This document shows positions 1-7,298 of a DNA stretch of 64,000 nucleotides, in pieces (within the stretch, counting starts at the first letter, position 1; each line of letters starts with the position of its first letter). The translations under genes and the position numbers were made by a program. Location of the stretch: assembly GCF_013523125.1 (NCBI RefSeq), contig NZ_JAAMQJ010000012.1, positions 41,988-105,987 of the forward strand. The letters run 5' to 3'. Source of the stretch: Pseudomonas entomophila. Its GTDB lineage: Bacteria; Pseudomonadota; Gammaproteobacteria; Pseudomonadales; Pseudomonadaceae. The notes under the pieces are model-generated. The model ran no database searches. It saw only the letters and a program-made list of their open reading frames with translations, and was not told the origin of the DNA.

Positions 1-6
1 CAGCCG

Positions 7-990
7 TCATCGGCGCACTACACCTGGCAGCACACAGAGCATTTCGTAGAGCAGGTTGGCCCCCAACAGCGAGGTATTGCCGGTGGTGTCGTAGGGCGGC
101 GAGACCTCGACCAGGTCGCAGCCTACCAGGTCCAGGCCCTGACAGCCGCGGACGATCTCCAGCGCCTGGATGGTGGTCAGCCCGCCCACTTCTGGGGTGC
201 CCGTGCCCGGCGCCCAGGCCGGGTCGATGCCGTCGATGTCGAACGACAGGTACACCGGGCCGCCACCGACCTGTTCGCGGACCTCGGCCATCAACGGGGC
301 CAGGGACCGGTGCCAGCATTCCTCGGCCTGCACGACACGGAAGCCCTGCTTGCGGCTCCAGTTGAAGTCCTCGCTGGTGTAGCCCTGGGCCCGCAGGCCG
401 ATCTGCACGACACGATCGCTGTCGAGCAGGCCTTCTTCCTGAGCACGGCGGAAGGTGGTGCCGTGGGCGATCTTCTCGCCGAACATGTGGTCGTTGACGT
501 CGGCATGGGCATCGATGTGCACCAGGCCGACCTTACCGTGCTTCTTGTGGATCGCCCGCAGGATCGGCAGGGTCAGGGTGTGGTCGCCGCCCAGGGTCAG
601 CGGGATGATGCCGTGGTCGAGGATGCGGTCGTATTCCTGCTCGATGATGCGGACGGCGTCGAGCAGGTTGAAGGTATTGATCGGGATGTCGCCGATGTCG
701 GCGACGTTCAGCGAGTCGAAGGGTGCCGCGCCGGTGGCCATGTTGTAGGGGCGGATCATCACCGACTCGGCGCGGATCTGCCGAGGACCGAAGCGGGTGC
801 CGGAGCGCAGCGATGTGCCGATGTCCAGAGGGATGCCGACGAAGGCCGCGTCGAGTTGGTTCAAGGCCTCGGGGGTCTGCACGTGGGGCAGGCGAAGCAT
901 GGTGGCGATGCCGCCGAAACGGGGCATGTCGTTGCCGCCCAAAGGCTGGTGGAGGGACTGATCCACGGGTGGCCTCACTTTTGTTGTCAT
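7..990 (-). CDS. gbuA: Guanidinobutyrase (ureohydrolase/arginase family)
   Basis: Hydrolyses 4-guanidinobutyrate to GABA and urea in the arginine transaminase/decarboxylase catabolic routes; cytoplasmic Mn-dependent enzyme. The 327-aa product has the complete arginase-family metal site: GGDH (His137), DAHAD (Asp160, His162, Asp164) and SFDIDGID (Asp251, Asp253). The sequence is closest, from memory, to P. aeruginosa GbuA rather than agmatinase SpeB; substrate is inferred from that resemblance and from the divergent LysR gene. The ATG at 990 is chosen because the family normally starts shortly before the QPLGGN motif; an in-frame start at 1044 would add 18 residues unlike the family. The GABA produced could feed gabT/gabD found elsewhere in the window. 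Guanidinopropionase is the main alternative. Confidence 0.88.
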   Translation of the reverse strand: MTTKVRPPVDQSLHQPLGGNDMPRFGGIATMLRLPHVQTPEALNQLDAAFVGIPLDIGTSLRSGTRFGPRQIRAESVMIRPYNMATGAAPFDSLNVADIGDIPINTFNLLDAVRIIEQEYDRILDHGIIPLTLGGDHTLTLPILRAIHKKHGKVGLVHIDAHADVNDHMFGEKIAHGTTFRRAQEEGLLDSDRVVQIGLRAQGYTSEDFNWSRKQGFRVVQAEECWHRSLAPLMAEVREQVGGGPVYLSFDIDGIDPAWAPGTGTPEVGGLTTIQALEIVRGCQGLDLVGCDLVEVSPPYDTTGNTSLLGANLLYEMLCVLPGVVRR

Positions 991-1180
991 TGATGTGCGG
1001 CCATTCTGGTAACGCGTGGCAGGCAAAAGAATCGCTGGCGGCAAAAAGATAGTTCAGAGATTTCTAAACTATTGTCCGGGTGGCTTTTACCAGTGCCCCG
1101 TCCTGGCGCTTGCCTCATGCGCCTACCGCGACACCGTCGACTGCTCTTAGAATGGCACCGTCCATTTGCCCGGAGCCCCC

Positions 1181-2059
1181 ATGTCCTCGCCGCTGACCGA
1201 CCTCAAACTGCTGCGCATCTTCGCCAGTGTGGTACGCCATCAGGGCTTCGCGGCCGCCCAGCACGAGCTCAATCTGTCGACGTCGGCCATCAGCACTTAC
1301 ATGAGCCAATTGGAAACCCAGCTCGGTATCGTACTGTGTCACCGCGGCCGAGGGGGCTTCAGCCTGACCAGCAAGGGCGAGCTCTTTCACCAGGAAACCC
1401 TGCGCCTGCTGGCCGAATTCGAGGGCTTCGAGCGCTACAGCGCCGCGCTCAAGGGCGAGCTGCGCGGCACCTTGAACCTGGGTGTGCTCGACTCCACCGT
1501 CACCGATCCGGCGCTGCCGCTGGCCGATGTGATCGGTGCCTACAGCCAGGAGCATCCTGCGGTGCACCTGCACCTGAGCGTGCTGAGCCCGGCGCAGTTG
1601 CAACTGGGGGTGCAGGAGAACCGGCTGGACCTGGCCATCGGCGCGTTCTCGATCCGCATGAACGGGCTCATCTACCAGCCCTTGTACCGTGAACAGCACT
1701 GGCTCTACTGCAGCGACCGCCATCCGTTGTTCGACCAGCCACGCATCTCTCCCGACACCATCACCCAGCAACGGATGGTCGGGCGTGGCTACTGGAGCCA
1801 GGCCGAGCTGGCCCGGCACGGCTTCAAGCACAGCGCGGCGACGGTGGAGTCGATGGAGGCGCAGATGATCCTGGTGCTGTCCGGCGCCTACATCGGCTAC
1901 ATGCCGGAGCACTATGCGCAGACCTGGGTCGAACAGAAACGGCTCAAGGTGCTGGTGCCGGCGACCTTCGGTTACCAGGCACCGTTTTCCCTGGCGATAC
2001 GGCGGGGCAGGGCGCGCGAGCCGTTGATCCAGAGCTTTCGCGATCGGCTCAAGGGATGA
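1181..2059 (+). CDS. gbuR: LysR-type regulator, probable activator of gbuA
   Basis: A 292-aa LysR-family transcription factor: N-terminal winged HTH (about residues 5-62, with STSAISTYMSQLE as recognition helix region) followed by a periplasmic-binding-protein-like effector domain. It is divergently transcribed from the guanidinobutyrase gene with a 190-nt intergenic region, the classical arrangement for a LysR regulator and its target. P. aeruginosa has an equivalent gbuA-gbuR pair, so 4-guanidinobutyrate is the likely coinducer (inference). ATG 1181 follows a CGGAG ribosome site at 1171; an in-frame TTG at 1166 is less likely. The short 3' gap separates it from the convergent EAL gene. Confidence 0.8.
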   Translation: MSSPLTDLKLLRIFASVVRHQGFAAAQHELNLSTSAISTYMSQLETQLGIVLCHRGRGGFSLTSKGELFHQETLRLLAEFEGFERYSAALKGELRGTLNLGVLDSTVTDPALPLADVIGAYSQEHPAVHLHLSVLSPAQLQLGVQENRLDLAIGAFSIRMNGLIYQPLYREQHWLYCSDRHPLFDQPRISPDTITQQRMVGRGYWSQAELARHGFKHSAATVESMEAQMILVLSGAYIGYMPEHYAQTWVEQKRLKVLVPATFGYQAPFSLAIRRGRAREPLIQSFRDRLKG

Positions 2060-2149
2060 CGCGGTGAGCGACGGCGGCCAGCGCCCGTGCGTCCATGCCG
2101 GGCATGCGCACAGCCTGGTACCCCGCTGGTCTGCCCTCGTGCTCCTGGC

Positions 2150-2908
2150 TCAAGCGGTTGGCCAGTTCACCGCCGGCAACGCTTCGAAGGCAGGGCGTGC
2201 GAACAGGTAGCCCTGGAACAGGACGATCCCCAGCCGCTGCAATTCCTTCATCTCGGCGAGGGTCTCCACGCCTTCGGCCACCGCCTGGATCTGCAAGGCC
2301 TTGCAGACCCCGACGATGCCTTCCACGATCGCCTGGCGCACACGGTCGGTGTCGATGTTGCGCACCAGGGCCATGTCCAGCTTGATGATGTCCGGCTGGA
2401 ATTCGGCCAGCAGGTTCAGACCGGAGTAGCCTGCACCGAAGTCGTCGATGGCGGTCTTGAACTGGCGACGCTGGTACTCGTGCACGATGCTCTTGAGGTG
2501 TTCCTTGTCGGTCAGCTCCTCTTGCTCGGTGATCTCGAAGATGATCCGCTCGGTCGGGAAGCCGAAGCGCCGTGCCGCCGCCAAGGTGGCACGCAGGCAA
2601 TTGGCGGCCTGATAGACCGCGTTGGGTAGAAAGTTGATGCTCAGCAGGCAGGGGATCTGTAGGCGCGCCGCCAGCTCGATCGCCTTGATCCGGCAGGCCT
2701 GGTCGAAGGCATAACGGTTGGTGTCGTTGACGCGCGCCAGGATGCTGGCCGCGCCGCTGCCGTCGGTGCCACGCACCAAGGCTTCGTAGGCGTAGACGCT
2801 CGAGTCGCGCAGGTCGATGATTGGCTGGAAAGCCATGCTGAACGTGAAGTCCAGTGCTTTGCCGTCGCGGCAGGAGGCACAGGCTCGCTTGTCGGAGGGT
2901 TCGCCCAT
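2150..2908 (-). CDS. Stand-alone EAL-domain cyclic-di-GMP phosphodiesterase
   Basis: A 252-aa protein that is essentially one EAL domain, expected to hydrolyse c-di-GMP to pGpG in the cytoplasm. Catalytic and metal-binding residues look complete: EALVRG (Glu42), Asn92 in LSINFLPN, Glu125, the AIDDFGAGY loop (Asp155, Asp156), Lys176, Glu212 and Gln232, so an active enzyme is predicted rather than a degenerate sensor. The short N-terminus carries a CxxC pair (Cys10, Cys13) that might bind metal or respond to redox (inference). No membrane segment is seen. The start is uncertain because the ribosome site before ATG 2908 is weak. It lies convergent to gbuR and downstream of mqo on the same strand, after the mqo terminator. 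Confidence 0.85.
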   Translation of the reverse strand: MGEPSDKRACASCRDGKALDFTFSMAFQPIIDLRDSSVYAYEALVRGTDGSGAASILARVNDTNRYAFDQACRIKAIELAARLQIPCLLSINFLPNAVYQAANCLRATLAAARRFGFPTERIIFEITEQEELTDKEHLKSIVHEYQRRQFKTAIDDFGAGYSGLNLLAEFQPDIIKLDMALVRNIDTDRVRQAIVEGIVGVCKALQIQAVAEGVETLAEMKELQRLGIVLFQGYLFARPAFEALPAVNWPTA

Positions 2909-3165
2909 GGGAAGGTGTCCGTTGAGTCGGTGAAGAAGGTGACAGGCGCCAGCGCCGCGAGTGTTGCGCGGTCACTGCAGGGAGGCGTCGCCTGCAAGTC
3001 AGGCGGGCTGTCGAGGAGGTCGCTCACGTGCGTGCCCCAGGGGTCTTGGCGCGTCTTGTCTTTGCGGTTTGACAGGTATCGACACTTGGAGTGCGACGGT
3101 CGTCTTGCAGGTATACAACAGAGGCTGGCAAAGCGCCATGCCTGTGGGCCGAGTGGTCCGCAACG
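2909..3165. other. Non-coding stretch upstream of the EAL gene
   Basis: Together with the mqo terminator and tail this is about 340 nt without a convincing gene. It should hold the promoter of the minus-strand EAL gene; I could not pick a clear -35/-10 pair. Short open frames here lack ribosome sites and family resemblance. Confidence 0.5.
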
Positions 3166-3203
3166 AAAAAGCCACGGACCCGATCGCTCGAGCCCGTGGC
3201 TTT
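3166..3203 (-). terminator. Rho-independent terminator of mqo
   Basis: Read on the minus strand, AAAGCCACGG pairs with CCGTGGCTTTTT around a short loop, giving a GC-rich stem followed by a T run, about 50 nt after the mqo stop codon. Confidence 0.85.
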
Positions 3204-3252
3204 CGATTGCCTGGACAGGGCCGCTCGGCGAGCGACCGGACCCGTCAGGGCA

Positions 3253-4893
3253 TCACAGCGCCATGTCGGCCGCTGGATTGGCTTCTACCGGTGCAGACGA
3301 CGAACCGTCGTACGCCGGAACCGAGGCATCGATCACTGGCGGCGGGGTGAGCTGCAGGACCTTGGAGGTGTAGTTCCACTCTTCCTGGGTCTTGGCCGCC
3401 GAGTCGTTCAGACGGGTGCCGTAGCTCGGCACGATCTGGTGGACCTTGGCTTGCCACTCAGGCGTGGCCAGCTTGTCCTTGAACACACGCTCCAGCACGC
3501 CCAGCATGATCGGGGCGGCAGTCGACGCACCTGGCGAGGCGCCCAGCAGGCCGGCGATGGAGCCGTCCTTCGAGGTCACCAGCTCGGTACCCAGCTTCAA
3601 CACGCCACCCAGCTGCTCGTCACGCTTGATGATCTGCACGCGCTGGCCGGCTTGCCACAGACGCCAGTCTTCTTTCTTGGCGTGCGGGAAGTACTGCTGC
3701 AGGGCGGCGAAGCGGTCGTCGTCGGACTGCATCAGCTGACCGGCGAGGTATTCGACCAGCGGGTACTGGTCGATGCCCACGCGGGTCATGGGCCAGGTGT
3801 TGTGCAGGGTCATGCTGCTCAGCAGGTCGAAGTACGAACCCTGCTTGAGGAACTTGGTCGAGAAGGTCGCGAACGGGCCAAACAGGATGACGCGCTTGCC
3901 GTCCAGCACGCGGGTGTCCAGGTGCGGCACCGACATGGGCGGCGCGCCGGTCGAGGCGATGCCGTAGGCCTTGGCCATGTGCTGCATGGCGACGGTCGGG
4001 TTCTCGGTGACCAGGAACGAACCGCCCACCGGGAAGCCGGCGTATTCCTTCGCTTCCGGGATGCCCGACTTCTGCAGCAGCTTCAGCGCGCCACCACCGG
4101 CACCGATGAACAGGAACTTGGCGTCGGTCGCGCTCTTGCTGCCGTCCTTCAGGTTCTTGTACTCGACGTGCCAGGAGCCATCATCGTTGCGGGTGATGTC
4201 CTGGACTTCGGTGGACAGCTTCAGGTCGAAGTTGTCCTTGGTCTTGAGGTGGCCGACGAACTGACGGGTGATCTCGCCGAAGTTCACGTCGGTGCCGATC
4301 GGCGTCCAGGTCACGGCCAGCTTCTGGTTCGGGTCACGCCCTTCCATCATCAGCGGGACCCACTTGGCGATCTGCGCGTGGTCTTCGGAGTATTGCATCG
4401 GGCGGAACAGCGGGCTCGCCTGCAGCGCTTCGTAGCGCTTCTTCAGGAAGCGGATGTTGTCGTCGCCCCAGACGAAGCTCATGTGCGGCGTCGAGTTGAT
4501 GAACGAGCGCGGGTTCTTCAGGACGTTGTTACGCACCTGCCAGGACCAGAACTGACGGGAGATCTGGAACGACTCGTTGATCTCGACGGCCTTGGAGATG
4601 TTGATGTTGCCGTCTTTGTCTTCCGGGGTGTAGTTCAGTTCGGCCAGGGCCGAGTGACCGGTGCCGGCGTTGTTCCAGCCGTTCGAACTCTCTTCGGCGA
4701 CGCCGTCCAGACGCTCGATCATTTCCATCGACCAGCTCGGTTCCAGCTCGCTGAGCCAGATACCCAGGGTCGAACTCATGATGCCGCCGCCTACCAGCAG
4801 GACGTCGACTTTCTTGGTCTCGTCAGCATGGGCCTGCATGAAGCCCGCGACAACGGCCAGGCCCAACAGGGTCTTGCTTGCCTTCTTGAACAT
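3253..4893 (-). CDS. mqo: Malate:quinone oxidoreductase with an N-terminal signal peptide
   Basis: Oxidises L-malate to oxaloacetate and passes electrons to the quinone pool, bypassing NAD-dependent malate dehydrogenase. The 546-aa protein carries the FAD-binding [10 protein letters not shown] motif (residues 31-40), the [10 protein letters not shown] segment and a conserved C-terminal LGASPGAST motif typical of Mqo. Unlike the textbook cytosol-facing peripheral enzyme it begins with [23 protein letters not shown], which reads as a Sec-type signal peptide cleaved after AHA, so the mature enzyme may face the periplasm (inference). Pseudomonads commonly have several mqo paralogues and this type is one of them. 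Transcription probably starts about 240 nt upstream from the promoter at 5140-5167. Confidence 0.92.
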   Translation of the reverse strand: MFKKASKTLLGLAVVAGFMQAHADETKKVDVLLVGGGIMSSTLGIWLSELEPSWSMEMIERLDGVAEESSNGWNNAGTGHSALAELNYTPEDKDGNINISKAVEINESFQISRQFWSWQVRNNVLKNPRSFINSTPHMSFVWGDDNIRFLKKRYEALQASPLFRPMQYSEDHAQIAKWVPLMMEGRDPNQKLAVTWTPIGTDVNFGEITRQFVGHLKTKDNFDLKLSTEVQDITRNDDGSWHVEYKNLKDGSKSATDAKFLFIGAGGGALKLLQKSGIPEAKEYAGFPVGGSFLVTENPTVAMQHMAKAYGIASTGAPPMSVPHLDTRVLDGKRVILFGPFATFSTKFLKQGSYFDLLSSMTLHNTWPMTRVGIDQYPLVEYLAGQLMQSDDDRFAALQQYFPHAKKEDWRLWQAGQRVQIIKRDEQLGGVLKLGTELVTSKDGSIAGLLGASPGASTAAPIMLGVLERVFKDKLATPEWQAKVHQIVPSYGTRLNDSAAKTQEEWNYTSKVLQLTPPPVIDASVPAYDGSSSAPVEANPAADMAL

Positions 4894-5124
4894 TGAATTA
4901 TCCAGTACCGTACGTTATCCACCCGCCGCTCTCTCGATAGATCCCTGCAGGCCTGGTAAGCGCTGGCACGGTCTGACAGTCGAGTGCGACGATCGGTGGT
5001 CTTCAGGAGCGATTGCTCAGCCCCAATGGGTAATGTCTTCAGCGCTGGCTTTTTATAGGGATGGATTCAGCGGCTTGAGCAACATGAACGCCTGCCCGCC
5101 GGCCATCCTGGCAAGTCAAGGCTT

Positions 5125-5136
5125 TGAAACGTTTCA
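5125..5136. promoter_or_regulatory. Cra/LacI-type palindrome TGAAACGTTTCA
   Basis: A perfect 12-bp palindrome with the central CG typical of LacI-family operators and very close to the Cra (FruR) box. It sits immediately downstream of the predicted mqo -10 element, covering the expected transcription start, a position suited to repression. The regulator identity is an inference from motif resemblance only. Confidence 0.5.
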
Positions 5137-5139
5137 GCC

Positions 5140-5167
5140 ATTGTAACCGAATTATTCCACCCATCAA
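5140..5167 (-). promoter_or_regulatory. Predicted sigma-70 promoter of mqo
   Basis: On the minus strand: TTGATG (-35, 5162-5167), 16 nt, TACAAT (-10, 5140-5145). Expected start near 5133. Each hexamer matches consensus at four or five positions. Confidence 0.55.
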
Positions 5168-5286
5168 ATTTTAGGGGGCGACGTCAAGACGACAGGTTGC
5201 CTCAGGGGGTAGGTCTTTTCCGATCAACCTATCCGCATGTGCCATGAGCATGGCTCTGGCACAGGCTGGTTGTCTTGCGCCAGGGC

Positions 5287-5505
5287 TCAATGGCACGTCT
5301 GGGTCTGCCCGAGTATCTGCTCCAGGCGTTCGTAGATGGCCTGCAGATCGTTCGCTGCCGCCAGCAGTTGCTCATGGTGCGCGCTGCCCGGATGCACGCG
5401 CGTGATCTTGCGGGTCAGGAACTGGGCACAGGTCAGGTGTTCGGCCGCGTAGATGAGCAGGTCTTCGAACGAAGGGGTAGGTGGGTCCGGTACGATCTTC
5501 AGCAT
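5287..5505 (-). CDS. Small conserved Pseudomonas protein (KIVPDPP type, DUF3077/DUF6124-like)
   Basis: A 72-aa protein starting MLKIVPDPPTPSFEDLL, a start shared by many small Pseudomonas proteins of unknown function annotated as DUF3077 or DUF6124; which family applies I cannot decide by eye. It is largely helical and soluble in appearance, with no signal peptide or membrane segment. A strong GAGGAG ribosome site lies before the ATG at 5505, which favours this start over the longer open frame beginning at 5682. It is a single gene between mqo and the parS-containing spacer. No function is proposed. Confidence 0.72.
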   Translation of the reverse strand: MLKIVPDPPTPSFEDLLIYAAEHLTCAQFLTRKITRVHPGSAHHEQLLAAANDLQAIYERLEQILGQTQTCH

Positions 5506-5789
5506 GCTAAGGCTCCTCGTCAGGTGGAGCTGCCACACGGCTGCTGTCAAACATGGGAGGTGGCAGCTGTACGCGGGTTGACAGACCGAGGACGAAGAGA
5601 GACCCGGCGCACACGAGGTGCCCCACGTACACCTGCCATAACGGCGAGTACATGCATCTCTTCGAGCAAAACGGCCTGTCACAACCGGTCGCCAACATCA
5701 GCGACCGGTCGAGACTAGGAGGGCGCAGGGCTCAATGCAACGGCATATGTACGAGCCGAGCATATTTGGGAAAAGGCCTACGACGAATA

Positions 5790-5822
5790 GGGAAAATCTG
5801 AAGGCTTTGTTGCCATTTTCCC
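5790..5822. repeat. Inverted repeat GGGAAAAT...ATTTTCCC
   Basis: Perfect 8-bp arms (5790-5797 and 5815-5822) around a 17-nt loop, ending two bases before the parS-like site. It lacks a T run in either direction, so it may be a weak terminator for the downstream side of the UbiK fusion gene or a protein-binding site. Confidence 0.45.
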
Positions 5823-5824
5823 TG

Positions 5825-5840
5825 TGTTCCACGTGAAACA
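5825..5840. promoter_or_regulatory. parS-like ParB-binding centromere site
   Basis: TGTTCCACGTGAAACA matches the bacterial parS consensus TGTTNCACGTGAAACA at every defined position and differs from a perfect palindrome at one base. ParB nucleates on such sites and spreads to organise the origin region; in Pseudomonas they cluster around oriC. It lies in an intergenic spacer. A chance 15-of-15 match is improbable. Confidence 0.82.
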
Positions 5841-5884
5841 TAAACCCAGGAAGGACAGGGCGCCCTGGGGAAGACAGGCGCTCA

Positions 5885-6511
5885 TCAGGCGCGAACGTAG
5901 ACCCAGGCGGTCAGGCCCGAGGCCAAGGTGACGGCAACGCGGACGTAGTCCGACACTTCATAATCGTCGGCCGCCGCGAGTTCTTCGCTCGAGATCTGGA
6001 AGACCATGCCGCTGACGCTGGCGTCGGGCGCGTCGCTCGGGAACACGATGGGATGACGGGACTTTCCACTGGTCGCGACGACGGCCGGATCGGTGATCTC
6101 TACCCAGTCCTGCCGGTAACCCAGCATGCGGTCTTCCTGACCCGTGAGCTCCCGCCCGAACTTGGCCAGTTGCACGGCTTTGTCCTGAAGCGTGCCATAG
6201 GAGAACAGCAGCTCGGGGTAGAGGGCCGACGGCGTCAACTCGGCAGCGGCTGCGCCAGGGGTGGGCTGAAGGCGGACCTCGAGGGCGGCCACCTGCTGCT
6301 CCAGGGCTTCCAGCCTGGCTCGCGTACGGTTCAAGACGACCATCTGGCTGTCGAACTCTTCACGGCTGACCAGTTCCAGTTTGCTGAAGGCACTCTGCAT
6401 CAGGGCCTTGAACTGACCTTCGAGTTCGGCGCGAGGACGGGCCCCCTCACCGTTGAACAGGCGCGACGCCTGGTCGCTGAGGACATCGAGAAAGGCTTTG
6501 GGCGCGAGCAT
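5885..6511 (-). CDS. ubiK: UbiK-type accessory factor fused to a gamma-glutamylcyclotransferase-like (AIG2/GGCT) domain
   Basis: A 208-aa protein with two recognisable parts. Residues 1-84 match UbiK (YqiC, DUF526), a trimeric coiled-coil factor for aerobic ubiquinone biosynthesis: MLAPKAFLDVLSDQ start, REEFDSQMVVLNRTRARLE and a coiled coil to about residue 82. An Ala/Pro-rich linker (85-97) leads to residues 98-208, which look like a complete AIG2/GGCT-fold domain: FSYGTLQ (104-109), TSGKSRHPIV (147-156) and the AADDYEV segment with candidate catalytic Glu185. UbiK alone is usually about 80-90 aa, so the fusion is unusual. The frame is open throughout with no sign of a frameshift. It is divergent from glnK, as ubiK is in other pseudomonads. 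Whether the second domain is enzymatically active is unknown. Confidence 0.85.
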   Translation of the reverse strand: MLAPKAFLDVLSDQASRLFNGEGARPRAELEGQFKALMQSAFSKLELVSREEFDSQMVVLNRTRARLEALEQQVAALEVRLQPTPGAAAAELTPSALYPELLFSYGTLQDKAVQLAKFGRELTGQEDRMLGYRQDWVEITDPAVVATSGKSRHPIVFPSDAPDASVSGMVFQISSEELAAADDYEVSDYVRVAVTLASGLTAWVYVRA

Positions 6512-6610
6512 GGGGCAACGTTCCGCGGAAGGTGAATAGAGCCTCAGTGTAGCACGAGGCGATGCAGCGCCAGGCGTGCACGCTTTTCGAGCATACCCGG
6601 CAGCTGGGGC

Positions 6611-6625
6611 GCACCGAAGCTGTGC
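6611..6625. promoter_or_regulatory. NtrC-binding-site-like dyad
   Basis: GCAC-N7-GTGC (within the wider dyad GCGCACCGAAGCTGTGCGC at 6609-6627) fits the NtrC consensus geometry. It lies about 75-90 bp upstream of the sigma-54-like promoter, a normal distance for an enhancer site of the glnK-amtB operon. Confidence 0.6.
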
Positions 6626-6699
6626 GCACTGATGGCAGATTGCTCATGCAGGAGGTGAAAGCGTATGGCAACTGGCTGTTTTGAAAGGTCTTTGCGAAG

Positions 6700-6717
6700 T
6701 TGGCAAGAAACCTGCAA
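6700..6717 (+). promoter_or_regulatory. Sigma-54-like promoter of glnK-amtB
   Basis: TTGGCAAGAAACCTGCAA has the invariant GG (6702-6703) and GC (6714-6715) dinucleotides at the exact 12-bp step of -24/-12 promoters and resembles consensus TGGCAC-N5-TTGCA. Expected start near 6729, leaving a leader of about 190 nt before glnK. Confidence 0.68.
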
Positions 6718-6902
6718 AACCTTCGTCAGGGCATGCACTGATGCGGCTCTCGAACACCGTACGGAGGCGCATCGGGCCAAGCATGTCTTGTCACCGGGCA
6801 TGCCGCAGGTGGGCACGAGGATACCGTCGAGGATGCGTTACAAAGCCATGCGCTGCGCTTAGACTGGCCACGGGTTTGTTTTCCTGGGGCAAGTCCACCT
6901 AA

Positions 6903-7256
<354 letters not shown>

Positions 7257-7298
7257 CCTAGCGCCTCACCAAACCCCAACGCCCCAGGAGAAAACAAC

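Larger units (their letters stand above)
4894..5286. other. mqo upstream region and leader
   Basis: 393 nt without a gene. It contains the predicted mqo promoter and a TGAAACGTTTCA palindrome (listed separately) and a long untranslated leader of about 240 nt. No other coding potential is seen. Confidence 0.6.
5506..5884. other. Intergenic spacer with parS-like site
   Basis: 379 nt without a gene. It carries a 16-bp parS-type sequence (5825-5840) and an inverted repeat (5790-5822), and must hold the promoter of the small minus-strand gene ending at 5287. Several short open frames were judged spurious. Confidence 0.6.

Noticed and set aside
3091..4896. 601-codon plus-strand open frame over mqo
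   Set aside because: Antisense to the full-length malate:quinone oxidoreductase with no recognisable domain or ribosome site.
5152..5159. TTATTCCA near the mqo promoter as a fourth sulfur-block motif
   Set aside because: Only 8 bases match and mqo has no sulfur link; likely chance.
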